In this document: positions 45,966 to 55,966 of the stretch, piece after piece
Layout of the letters: every line of letters begins with the position of its first letter
Numbering within the stretch: position 1 is the first letter of the stretch
Source: Erodium maritimum
Lineage: Eukaryota; Streptophyta; Magnoliopsida; Geraniales; Geraniaceae
Assembly (NCBI GenBank): GCA_963921825.1
Contig: OY997594.1
Span: 34,082,956-34,146,955, forward strand
Length of the DNA stretch: 64,000 nt
Reading direction: 5' to 3'
Position numbers and translations under genes: made by a program
The notes under the pieces: model-generated
Told to the model about the DNA's origin: nothing
The model's input: only the letters and a program-made list of their open reading frames with translations
Databases searched by the model: none

Positions 45966-46214
45966 AATCCTAACTTGCACCTGTTCGCGCTTCCACCAGT
46001 GGTAGGCCTCTCTCTTGGCAAAGGCTACTACCAACCCCTGAACAGTACGGGTCAGCTCCTCCAGAGCTGCCGTTTGGGCTCTCTCGGCCCTCTCGTGCCC
46101 CTCAGCGGACGCACCCTGGGCACTAGTCGCCCCTGCCAACCCAGCGGTCGATGATCGTCCTCGGCCTCTAGTGGGCCATGTCCTGGTACCTCGCGGAACG
46201 TGGCATCGGGCCAT
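45966..46214 (-). pseudogene. Truncated gag of the array, internal-1
   Basis: The minus strand starts MARCHVPRGTRTWPTRGRGR at 46214, homologous to MSRVYSPRGTRSRP in the gag of the element at 57.6-64 kb. After about 70 residues it passes to LTRTVQGLVVAFAKREAYHWWKREQ. REAYHWW is the conserved core word of plant gypsy gag, which lies more than 100 residues further on in full gag. It then runs straight into the LTR (VRIVC, stop). The middle and end of gag, the knuckle and all of pol are missing. Confidence 0.75.
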
Positions 46215-46395
46215 GACGTAAAACTTCTGCATGGATAACGCACACGCTCTAGTCCTTAACTCGAAAAGAGCACACGTTTAAAAAAGCTAACATCACACCC
46301 CATCCTCACAACTCTTAAAGGTGACCCACGCAGAACAAAACGTCCACATGCAATCAGCTAAAACCTAAACAGTTCTTTAAAACTTCAGCTTACTC

Positions 46396-46703
46396 TTAGT
46401 AGCAGTAGCAGTAGCAGTAGCAGTAGTAGTAGCAGTAGCAGTAGCAGTAGCAGTAGCAGTAGCAGGAGCAGTAGCAGGAGCAGTAGCAGTAGCAGGAGCA
46501 GTAGGAGTAGCAGGAGCAGTAGCAGTAGGAGGAGCAATAGCAGTAGTAGGAGCAGTAGCAGTAGTAGCAGTAGTAGCAGTAGTAGCAGTAGTAGCAGTAG
46601 TAGCAGTAGTAGGAGTAGTAGCAGTAGTAGTAGTAGTAGTAGCAGTAGTAGCAGTAGTAACAGTAGTAGGAGTAGTAGCAGTAGTAGGAGTAGTAGTAGT
46701 AGT
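46396..46703. repeat. (AGTAGC/AGT)n triplet array, copy 1 (~308 bp)
   Basis: A long array of AGT and AGC triplets with AGG variants, between the primer site and gag. It reads as poly-Leu or Tyr/Cys-rich frames on the minus strand, which I regard as artefacts. It adjoins a palindrome, ACACAACGATC..GATCGTTGTGT (46709-46743). Confidence 0.95.
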
Positions 46704-47311
46704 TCAATCACACAACGATCGTTGTGATTGATCGTTGTGTGTCACACAAACCTATCACACAATCGCACCGAAGAAGCAACAAGCCTCATAGTTCAATCAC
46801 ACAACGATCAAATACAACAAGCAGCATCACAAGCTTACGTGCAACCAACCGGTTTACAAAATCACAACGCATATCGAAACCTCACAGTCTCAACTCTACT
46901 CATTAACACAGGTTGTAAAAACTTATTCTTGTAGAAAAATATTACACGTTGATATCATCTCGTTACAACTCGGTTCAGGCGTCCCCGAACTACGTTGTAA
47001 CCAACTGACATCCCCACTATCATGATTTGCTGCAGTCAAATCATAATAGGACATACACTCCAATTTTAAATAAAATTTCGTCATGTTCCACCTGAAAACT
47101 TGGTCAACCAACCGCGCACGCGGGACAAACAATTCACAATCTAAACAACACACATCGAACACTTTAGTAAGGAGTCCATCACACATTAATCACAACAGAA
47201 CGGCATACCAAAGTCAACCAACAACAACCAACACACGACAACTCCTAGTGACCCAACTACCCACCTAGTGACATACGGTCCGAGGTTTTTGAAAACTCAA
47301 AAATGAAACCA

Positions 47312-47324
47312 GGCTCTGATACCA
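47312..47324 (-). promoter_or_regulatory. Primer-binding site of internal-1
   Basis: Minus strand TGGTATCAGAGCC, three bases from the LTR end. The match to initiator tRNA-Met goes on with TGGTTTCAT, giving about 20 of 21 positions after the first 13, so complementarity reaches through the T arm. Confidence 0.93.
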
Positions 47325-47327
47325 AAT

Positions 47328-48884
47328 TGTCACACCCCAAATACGGTAATGACCGGACCCGAGACGTGACTTAGCGAAATTAAATAATAACAGTTTCAAA
47401 CAAGTAATAGCTGATAAAGCAAGATAAAATAAGTCAACAGAAGTTCGAAACCCTGAGTCCTACGCTCAGTCAAATACATAAGTCCAAAAACAAATAGTAC
47501 GTCTCTACGAAACATAAAATAAAGATAATCCCAGACCCTCGCTAGCCCCATGCTCCGCGATGTCCTCTACTCCAAGTCAAAGCTAAAACCTGTAGAAATA
47601 CGGTAAGGGGTGAGCTTGACGCCCAGTAGGGAAAAACCATAACAACTTCCCCATTTCGGATTTACCAGAAAGCCTTTCCACAATTTAAGTTACATTAAAA
47701 AGTTTGATATAACGATGCAACACTTAAGCCAATTTAAAGACAAAAAACCTTTTAAATCCGACGCTCAACAGTCCAACCATACCAACTTTAACTCAATCAC
47801 CAACCATTAAAACAGGCACACAACGAAGGGAACAACCCAAGTAAGACACCTAAGTACGTTTCCGAACTAACTTTTAACGATTAAAAGGAGAAGGCGACAA
47901 CGAGAACATGTAACCCAAATTAAACAACCTTCACTTACTCAACCACAAACTATCCCAAAATCCTCGTCCAAAACCCCTTCACGACCGACTCCCGGATAAC
48001 CACAAAGACGACGCTTTAACTTACCCGGAAACCACGCACATGAACTCATCATCAACAATCAAAATCAAGTCATTCACGGTCACACACAACTCATAACAAG
48101 GAAAACACTCAAAGCCACAAACACAGCAACACTCGTTCAATTCAAAACATTAATAAAACACACAACTCGTAACCATCGCACGGTCTTGGGAGCAACCCGC
48201 TCGGCCCGGCGCAACCGCACGCAACTTCCCCAACACAAAGTCGGGATAGGCGGTCGACCTCATCACGGAACACAGTGTTTTACCGATCGACGGAAGGCTG
48301 GGAAACCGCCTCTTCGCGGCCTGGTCTCTCGCGGTGCTCAACACAGCGTTTTACCGAGTGCTAGTCGGAAGGTAGGGAAACCACCTCTTCGCAGGACACA
48401 GCGTTTTACCGACTCACGGTCGGAAGGTAGGGAAACCACCTTTCTCATGTCACCACAATACCACAAACACAACACTTTACCGATTGCGCGCCGGAAGGTA
48501 CGATACACCTGACGGAAGTACATTTCTCACACTTTACCGGCCGCGCACCGGAACGTACGACACCCTCTCGGGCACAACTCATAACATTATCATCCAAACA
48601 ATCACAATCACACTCAAAATCATAATCACAATCACATTCTCAACAACTTACACGACCAGCACGCACTTACCATCACTTATCGTCACCCCACTCAACGTGG
48701 TAACCCCACCGGCTTAACCGGTATCCAACCCCCAACATCCCCAGTTCAACATACCAGATGTACAGGAAATAACCACTCAATCACTAATATGCATCACCAA
48801 GTTCAACTCTACTTGTTTTCATGTTCGTTATTTATTAACCGTTCAAGCATCGCAGAGCACACAAGCGGATACATTCAGCAAACA
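47328..48884 (-). repeat. LTR-2 of the array (1557 bp)
   Basis: Ends (in element sense) with GGTGTGACA and starts TGTTTGCTGAATGTATCC. It carries the empty L1 site at 47852-47871. It looks identical to LTR-3 over the first ~800 bp and has scattered differences after that. Confidence 0.9.
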
Positions 48885-49132
48885 ATCCTAACTTGCACCT
48901 GTTCGCGCTTCCACCAGTGGTAGGCCTCTCTCTTGGCAAAGGCTACTACCAACCCCTGAACAGTACGGGTCAGCTCCTCCAGAGCTGCCGTTTGGGCTCT
49001 CTCGGCCCTCTCGTGCCCCTCAGCGGGCGCACCCTGGGCACTAGTCGCCCCTGCCAACCCAGCGGTCGATGATCGTCCTCGGCCTCTAGTGGGCCATGTC
49101 CTGGTACCTCGCGGAACGTGGCATCGGGCCAT
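48884..49132 (-). pseudogene. Truncated gag of the array, internal-2
   Basis: Second copy of the gag fragment at 45966-46214. It differs by one residue visible in translation (GAPAEGHE instead of GASAEGHE). The same abrupt fusion of the gag start to REAYHWWK and to the LTR is present, so the deletion predates the duplication. Confidence 0.75.
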
Positions 49133-49313
49133 GACGTAAAACTTCTGCATGGATAACGCACACGCTCTAGTCCTTAACTCGAAAAGAGCACACGTTTAAA
49201 AAAGCTAACATCACACCCCATCCTCACAACTCTTAAAGGTGACCCACGCAGAACAAAACGTCCACATGCAATCAGCTAAAACCTAAACAGTTCTTTAAAA
49301 CTTCAGCTTACTC

Positions 49314-49669
49314 TTAGTAGCAGTAGCAGTAGCAGTAGCAGTAGTAGTAGCAGTAGCAGTAGCAGTAGCAGTAGCAGTAGCAGTAGCAGTAGCAGTAGCA
49401 GTAGCAGTAGCAGTAGCAGTAGCAGTAGCAGGAGCAGTAGCAGGAGCAGTAGCAGTAGCAGGAGCAGTAGGAGTAGCAGGAGCAGTAGCAGTAGGAGGAG
49501 CAATAGCAGTAGTAGGAGCAGTAGCAGTAGTAGCAGTAGTAGCAGTAGTAGCAGTAGTAGCAGTAGTAGCAGTAGTAGGAGTAGTAGCAGTAGTAGTAGT
49601 AGTAGTAGCAGTAGTAGCAGTAGTAACAGTAGTAGGAGTAGTAGCAGTAGTAGGAGTAGTAGTAGTAGT
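49314..49669. repeat. (AGTAGC/AGT)n triplet array, copy 2 (~356 bp)
   Basis: Same array as at 46396 but 48 bp longer; the extra is a pure AGTAGC block near 49370-49430. It is the only sizeable difference between the two internal regions. Confidence 0.95.
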
Positions 49670-50277
49670 TCAATCACACAACGATCGTTGTGATTGATCG
49701 TTGTGTGTCACACAAACCTATCACACAATCGCACCGAAGAAGCAACAAGCCTCATAGTTCAATCACACAACGATCAAATACAACAAGCAGCATCACAAGC
49801 TTACGTGCAACCAACCGGTTTACAAAATCACAACGCATATCGAAACCTCACAGTCTCAACTCTACTCATTAACACAGGTTGTAAAAACTTATTCTTGTAG
49901 AAAAATATTACACGTTGATATCATCTCGTTACAACTCGGTTCAGGCGTCCCCGAACTACGTTGTAACCAACTGACATCCCCACTATCATGATTTGCTGCA
50001 GTCAAATCATAATAGGACATACACTCCAATTTTAAATAAAATTTCGTCATGTTCCACCTGAAAACTTGGTCAACCAACCGCGCACGCGGGACAAACAATT
50101 CACAATCTAAACAACACACATCGAACACTTTAGTAAGGAGTCCATCACACATTAATCACAACAGAACGGCATACCAAAGTCAACCAACAACAACCAACAC
50201 ACGACAACTCCTAGTGACCCAACTACCCACCTAGTGACATACGGTCCGAGGTTTTTGAAAACTCAAAAATGAAACCA

Positions 50278-50290
50278 GGCTCTGATACCA
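50278..50290 (-). promoter_or_regulatory. Primer-binding site of internal-2
   Basis: TGGTATCAGAGCC on the minus strand with the same extended match as at 47312, three bases from LTR-3. Confidence 0.93.
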
Positions 50291-50293
50291 AAT

Positions 50294-51850
50294 TGTCACA
50301 CCCCAAATACGGTAATGACCGGACCCGAGACGTGACTTAGCGAAATTAAATAATAACAGTTTCAAACAAGTAATAGCTGATAAAGCAAGATAAAATAAGT
50401 CAACAGAAGTTCGAAACCCTGAGTCCTACGCTCAGTCAAATACATAAGTCCAAAAACAAATAGTACGTCTCTACGAAACATAAAATAAAGATAATCCCAG
50501 ACCCTCGCTAGCCCCATGCTCCGCGATGTCCTCTACTCCAAGTCAAAGCTAAAACCTGTAGAAATACGGTAAGGGGTGAGCTTGACGCCCAGTAGGGAAA
50601 AACCATAACAACTTCCCCATTTCGGATTTACCAGAAAGTCTTTCCACAATTTAAGTTACATTAAAAAGTTTGATATAACGATGCAACACTTAAGCCAATT
50701 TAAAGACAAAAAACCTTTTAAATCCGACGCTCAACAGTCCAACCATACCAATTTTAACTCAATCACCAACCATTAAAACAGGCACACAACGAAGGGAACA
50801 ACCCAAGTAAGACACCTAAGTACGTTTCCGAACTAACTTTTAACGATTAAAAGGAGAAGGCGACAACGAGAACATGTAACCCAAATTAAACAACCTTCAC
50901 TTACTCAACCACAAACTATCCCAAAATCCTCGTCCAAAACCCCTTCACGACCGACTCCCGGATAACCACAAAGACGACGCTTTAACTTACCCGGAAACCA
51001 CGCACCTGAACTCATCATCAACAATCAAAATCAAGTCATTCACGGTCACACACAACTCATAACAAGGAAAACACTCAAAGCCACAAACACAGCAACACTC
51101 GTTCAATTCAAAACATTAATAAAACACACAACTCGTAACCATCGCACGGTCTTGGGAGCAACCCGCTCGGCCCGGCGCAGCCGCACGCAACTTCCCCAAC
51201 ATAAAGTCGGGATAGGCGGTCGACCTCATCACGGAACACAGCGTTTTACCGATCGACAGAAGGCAGGGAAATCGCCTCTTCGCGGCCTGGTCTCTCGCGG
51301 TGCTCAACACAGCGTTTTACCGAGTGCTAGTCGGAAGGTAGGCAAACCACCTCTTCGCGGGACACAGTGTTTTACCGACTCACGGTCGGAAGGTAGGGAA
51401 ACCACCTTTCTCATGTAACCACAGTACCACAAACACAACACTTTACCGATTGCGCACCGGAAGGTACGATACACCTGACGGAAGTACATCTCTCAAACTT
51501 TACCGGCCGCGCACCGGAACGTACGACACCCTCTCGGGCACAACTCATAACAGTATCATCCAAACAATCACAATCACATTCACAATCATAATCACAATCA
51601 CATTCTCAACAACTTACACGACCAGCACGCACTTACCACCACTTACCGTCACCCCACTCAACGTGGTAACCCCACCAGCTTAACCGGTATCCAACCCCCA
51701 ACATCCCCAGTTCAACATACCAGATATACAGGAAATAGCCACTCAATCACTAATATGCATCACCAAGTTCAACTCTACTCGTTTTCATGTTCGTTATTTA
51801 TTAACCGTTCAAGCATCACAGAGCACACAAGCAGATATATTCAGCAAACA
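50294..51850 (-). repeat. LTR-3 of the array (outer LTR)
   Basis: Outer 5' LTR in element sense. It ends at GCAAACA (51850). The next six bases, ATCCTA, equal the first six of the internal region beside LTR-1 and LTR-2, so the LTR border is uncertain by that much. It carries an empty L1 site at 50818-50837. Confidence 0.88.
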
Positions 51851-51856
51851 ATCCTA

Positions 51857-53340
51857 CGGACTATTCTCATGAAAAGGAGTACATGAGAATGGTCTAGCTA
51901 CAGACCTGAGAATGAGTCGAGCGCTAGCATGACAACTCAGCCTCATAAGAGTCCCAACACAGGAAATAACCAGATACATGAAAGAGCATTCATAAAGAAG
52001 GAACCCCGGCTACCTAACATGGGATAAAAGCATACAATACAATGAAAGTCTAAAAACTAGATATAACCACCATGAAGCGCTAAGCAATAAAACAGTGAAG
52101 GGTCACAAACAGTGTCTAAAGCCCGGATTTTTCAACCATTAAGCACACGAGTAACCAAACGGACCACCAGAAGCGGGTAGAGCAACTCTGCAACGATCCA
52201 TACCCAGTAGGTTGAAGAAGTGTGTCCCACGACCAAAGCTGAGACCAAACACATCCAAAGGCCCGAGAGACGGAAAGGGCTCGAAATAGAACTTCCTGCG
52301 GGAAATAGAGCTCGAACTCAGTCCTCCGAAACCAAATCTGAATAGCACCAAGAAATGGCCCAAAAGGAGAGGACCGGTATTTCTACCGAGAACGAGCTCA
52401 AATCTCCACAAGAGCAGCATGACACCCATCAGCACGACAGAGAACCAGATCCACAACGATCAACACCCGAGACAATGAAGAAACGCATCCCACGATCAGA
52501 TCTGAAGCACTTGACAACCGAATAGGATCAAGGAGAAGTGACGAACTAGACACCACACCGAGTCAACCAACGAGACTGAACCAGATCTACACGATCAACA
52601 TCCAAGACGATGGAGAAACACGTCCCACGACGAATCTGAAACCAGGCCCCACAAGAGACACGAAAGAACAGCTACCCCGATGGCCAACACCCAAAAAACT
52701 GGGATCAAAGCAAACTCAACGTCAAAAAACCATCACTCCACCTAGCCGCTCCAAAGGAATCGCACCTCGAGCGGGTCCGGAGAACAGCACAACTACCACC
52801 CGTAACAATGACCAAAAAGACACCAAATCGAGCCACCGAACACCACTGGTCCAGATCCAATACGATCAGCACCCAAGTGGATGAAGAAACTCATCCCAGT
52901 ATCAGAACTGAAACAGAAGCCCGGCAGAGACAAGAACGAGCTGCTACCCCGTTGGCTAAGACCCAAAACAGATATCATAACAAACTCAGCGTCTAAAGTC
53001 TACGCCAGCCAACCACCTGAAAACAAACGAGATCCATGTCGATCGGAATCACCAGAAACGACTTCCCACACCCAGATCTTCGAAAGTCCTAAAAAGGCTA
53101 CACACCGCAACAGATACCAAGGTGGAAGCGACAGAGACGAGAGCACCACCAGCAAGCCTACCAACAGAAATCAGACGAGACCCACACCAATCACAGAAAC
53201 AGCTTCCTACACCTAGATCTTCGAAAGGCCCTAAAAAGCAGAGAACAGATGAACACTATCTCGCACTTGCATAGTGGACCAAGCCTCCGATAACCACCCA
53301 TAATGTGAACTGAACCAGAAGGAAGAAGCACTGATCTGAA
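51857..53340 (-). repeat. GC-rich dispersed repeat family, copy R3 (inverted)
   Basis: The minus-strand counterpart of the block at 34205. The module ending CGTGGGACGYGTTTCTTC occurs at about 52185-52233, 52457-52504, 52594-52640 and 52863-52911, each next to a GTTGATCGT..GATCTGG stretch. The CTCGGTAGAAATACCGGTCC module is at 52370-52389. Frames encode nothing recognisable. Together with R2 it encloses the gypsy array as inverted flanks. Confidence 0.6.
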
Positions 53341-53590
53341 AAGAACCAATCCAGCCCAGACCCGAACCGATAGTTAATGTTGACATTGAGGATAGTATGA
53401 TAATGTGAATGAAAAATTTAAAGATTTAGTAAATAATAATAAAATTTGATGAGGAATTACGTACCAACTGAATAAAATATTGGAGATGTTGTTATGTATT
53501 ATTGAAGATGATACATGTAATTCTTAAAGGTGCATTCTAAAATTTTGGACAACACAACACTAACCACCGCTTTCCCCATCTAACTACTGC

Positions 53591-53597
53591 TATAAGA
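53591..53597 (+). promoter_or_regulatory. Possible TATA box of the LRR gene
   Basis: TATAAGA, 186 bp before the start codon and followed by C/A-rich leader-like sequence (CCACTACTTTCCCC at 53616). It is the best candidate in the 440-bp AT-rich gap after R3; no other signal is clear there. Confidence 0.35.
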
Positions 53598-53782
53598 CTC
53601 CCAAACCATAACCATCCACTACTTTCCCCTGACGGAACAACATCGTCCGTGAACTGAAGCTGCCACTCATCACTGTCACCTTTCCTTACTCCGACGGCTC
53701 TCATCATCCTATTCAACCCACAAACTGAACCTATCCTCGCTGATCAGCCCAATTACCCACTTCCTTTTCTGCAAATTTCGAG

Positions 53783-55051
53783 ATGGGTAATGTGAACCAT
53801 TCTCTGGTTTGCCTCTTTCTATCCATTACAGTTTCAGGCTTCTTCTTAATAGCTGAATCGAAGACGTTTTGGGGAGATAGAGAGGTCTTGAAGCAGCTCA
53901 AGGATGCCATAAACATCAAGTCAGTCAGTCCGGGCTCGTGCGTCAGCTCCTGGGACTTTACCCTCGACCCCTGCGACAACCTCTTGAGCGACCGCTTCAC
54001 TTGCGGCTTCAGGTGCGACGTCGTCGTTTCCGGCGAGAGTCGACTCACCGAAATCAGTCTCGATCCCGCCGGTTACTCTGGCTCCCTCTCTTCCTCTTCC
54101 TGGAACTTGCCTTACCTCCACACTCTCGACGTCTCCAACAATCTCTTCTCCGGCCCCATCCCCGACTCGCTTACTAAACTGACTCAGTTGACCCGCCTGG
54201 CTCTGTCCCAGAACTCCTTCTCCGGTGAAATACCCGCCTCCATTGGGACGATGCCGCACCTACAGGAGCTCTACCTCGACAACAACAACCTCGGAGGCCC
54301 GATTCCGGCAGCTTTTAATGGCCTCGTCGGCCTGAAACGCCTCGAAATTCAATCAAACAAACTGTCGGGTCCATTTCCCAAATTGGGCTCTCTTCGGAAC
54401 CTCTATTTCCTCGACGCCAGCGACAATTCCATCTCCGGCCAATTCCCCGCCGCGCTACCTCGGTCGCTGGTTCAATTAACAATGAGAAACAACAAATTGC
54501 AAGGAACGATTCCTGGGTGGTTTAAAAATCTGATCTTTTTGCAGGTTCTAGACCTGACGAACAATCAGCTCAGAGGCTCTGTTCCTTCTGTTCTCTTCGA
54601 CCACCCATCTCTGCAACAGCTTGCTCTCTCACTCAACAAATTCTCCCACGTAGAAATCCCAAGCTCTCGGGGAATCGGTAGCCAACTCATCGCCGTTGAT
54701 TTGAGCAGCAACGAGATCCAGGGGACGTTGCCGGAGTTCATGGCGGGGATGCCGAATCTCTCTGCTCTGTCACTTGAAAACAACAAGTTAACGGGAACGA
54801 TTCCGACCCAATACGGCGTCAAGACGGCTGCTCCCAACGCCGGAGTGTCGCAGCTCTCGCGGCTTCTTCTCGGCGGGAACTACTTATTGGGACCTATACC
54901 GAGGCCGTTATTGGGCTTGAAACCAGGGTCGGCGAATGTGAGGCTCGGCGATAACTGCCTGTACCGGTGTCCGGCGAGGTTCTTTTTCTGTCAAGGTGGT
55001 GTCCAGAAATCGTTGCGGGAGTGCAAGGCTGCTGCAGCTGTGAATCATTGA
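53783..55051 (+). CDS. Secreted leucine-rich-repeat protein (422 aa, single exon)
   Basis: The only intact gene in the window. Residues 1-25 form a signal peptide (MGNVNHSLVC then a hydrophobic run to AES). Residues 30-80 are the LRRNT cap: GDREVLKQLKDAI, SSWDFTLDPCD, and Cys53, Cys64, Cys74 and Cys78. About eleven plant-type LRRs of 22-25 residues follow (about 109-380; LxxLxLxxNxxSGxIP, for example LQELYLDNNNLGGPIP). A Cys-rich end has Cys392, Cys396, Cys403 and Cys414. There is no membrane segment and no kinase, so I infer an apoplastic or wall-bound recognition protein like PGIP or kinase-less LRR-RLPs. The ligand cannot be read from sequence. GC content is higher than its surroundings. 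The start is the first ATG of the frame and leads straight into the signal peptide. Confidence 0.9.
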   Translation: MGNVNHSLVCLFLSITVSGFFLIAESKTFWGDREVLKQLKDAINIKSVSPGSCVSSWDFTLDPCDNLLSDRFTCGFRCDVVVSGESRLTEISLDPAGYSGSLSSSSWNLPYLHTLDVSNNLFSGPIPDSLTKLTQLTRLALSQNSFSGEIPASIGTMPHLQELYLDNNNLGGPIPAAFNGLVGLKRLEIQSNKLSGPFPKLGSLRNLYFLDASDNSISGQFPAALPRSLVQLTMRNNKLQGTIPGWFKNLIFLQVLDLTNNQLRGSVPSVLFDHPSLQQLALSLNKFSHVEIPSSRGIGSQLIAVDLSSNEIQGTLPEFMAGMPNLSALSLENNKLTGTIPTQYGVKTAAPNAGVSQLSRLLLGGNYLLGPIPRPLLGLKPGSANVRLGDNCLYRCPARFFFCQGGVQKSLRECKAAAAVNH

Positions 55052-55166
55052 AACGGCGCCGTACTACTGCTCATGTGTTCCTCCTTCGTCGTCTCTTTAC
55101 CTGTAATTAGCTTTTTTATGGTTTTGAATTATTATTTGAGGAGTAATCATTACTCCTTCGCGTAAG

Positions 55167-55172
55167 AATAAA
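55167..55172 (+). terminator. Possible polyadenylation signal of the LRR gene
   Basis: AATAAA, 116 bp after the stop codon, in AT-rich DNA. It is the nearest canonical signal. Confidence 0.5.
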
Positions 55173-55450
55173 TATCTTATCTTGTAATTAAAGTGATATA
55201 TATATGTATCCAACAGTTAGTTCACTTTTGAGGTGGTTGTCTAGATTTTCTCTTATGTGTGAGGTCGATTTCTGACAGGTATACGTCGTACCCGCGTGAT
55301 TACAGTCCGTGGAGTGACGAGCGTCTACCTGAAGTCACACGTGAACGGTTTTGTGGTCTCCCACTTTCATTTTTGGGTCATCTTTTTATTGGGCCTCATT
55401 TTTGGAGATTCAATTGCTACAAGTCCTTTCTTCACCATACAGTAATAAAT

Positions 55451-55570
55451 TAAGTAATGAAAACAAAATGAGGCACTCTTAAGCTATAGACACTGGGGTT
55501 TTGTCGTCGTTAAATAATGAAAACAAAATGAGGCACTCTGAAGCTATCGACACTGGGGTTTTTTGTCGTT
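55451..55570. repeat. 60-bp direct duplication
   Basis: TAATGAAAACAAAATGAGGC plus ACTCT.AAGCTAT.GACACTGGGG occurs twice in tandem (55451-55510 and 55511-55570) with few changes, just before the transposase pseudogene region. Confidence 0.85.
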
Positions 55571-55861
55571 GAATCGAGCGTCGAATCGAATAGAAAAAAC
55601 GCTTTTCTCTATCGATTTGTCGAATCACAGTTTGTTGTCATGTCGAATCGTCGAATATGTTTTATACGGTATACAAATCACCGACTCGCTGGGTCGTCGA
55701 ATAGACCGATTCGGTGTTGACCACACGAATCAACGAGCGCCACGAGGTGACGTTTCGACAAGAAGACGCAGAAAAAGCACGACGATTCTGTCACGTTGCA
55801 TGGGTCAGCATAATCGATTGACCAAAGTAAAATTAATTCAAAAAAAAATTATAAAGATTGT

Positions 55862-55869
55862 TATAAATA
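55862..55869 (+). promoter_or_regulatory. TATA box of the Harbinger transposase
   Basis: TATAAATA, 98 bp before the ATG at 55967. It is followed by a C/A-rich leader (ATTTCACCCAACACAAC), as expected of a plant core promoter. Confidence 0.55.
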
Positions 55870-55966
55870 CATTTCACCCAACACAACAAATCCCACAAAA
55901 TTTCTCTCAACTATCTCTGAAATCGTCCAAATGCTCTCTACATTTTTGTGATACCATCTTATGTTC

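Larger units (their letters stand above)
37050..51850 (-). mobile_element. Gypsy array: LTR-internal-LTR-internal-LTR
   Basis: Three LTRs and two internal regions in one orientation: LTR-1 37050-37576 plus 44947-45966 (split by an L1), internal-1 45967-47327, LTR-2 47328-48884, internal-2 48885-50293, LTR-3 50294-51850. LTR-2 and LTR-3 are each 1557 bp. Internal-1 and internal-2 look nearly identical except for a 48-bp difference in a triplet array. This is the product expected from unequal recombination between LTRs of sister copies. The internal regions hold only a leader and a truncated gag, so it is non-autonomous. Confidence 0.9.

Noticed and set aside
46385-46711. Open frames of poly-Leu and Tyr/Cys on the minus strand (also 49303-49677)
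   Set aside because: They are read-through of the AGT/AGC triplet array in a retroelement leader; all frames of such an array are open.
36119-51850. A 5-bp duplication GGTTT for the whole gypsy cluster
   Set aside because: GGTTT precedes 36119, but the sequence after 51850 is ATCCT, so no matching pair exists; the left LTR is a chimaera.
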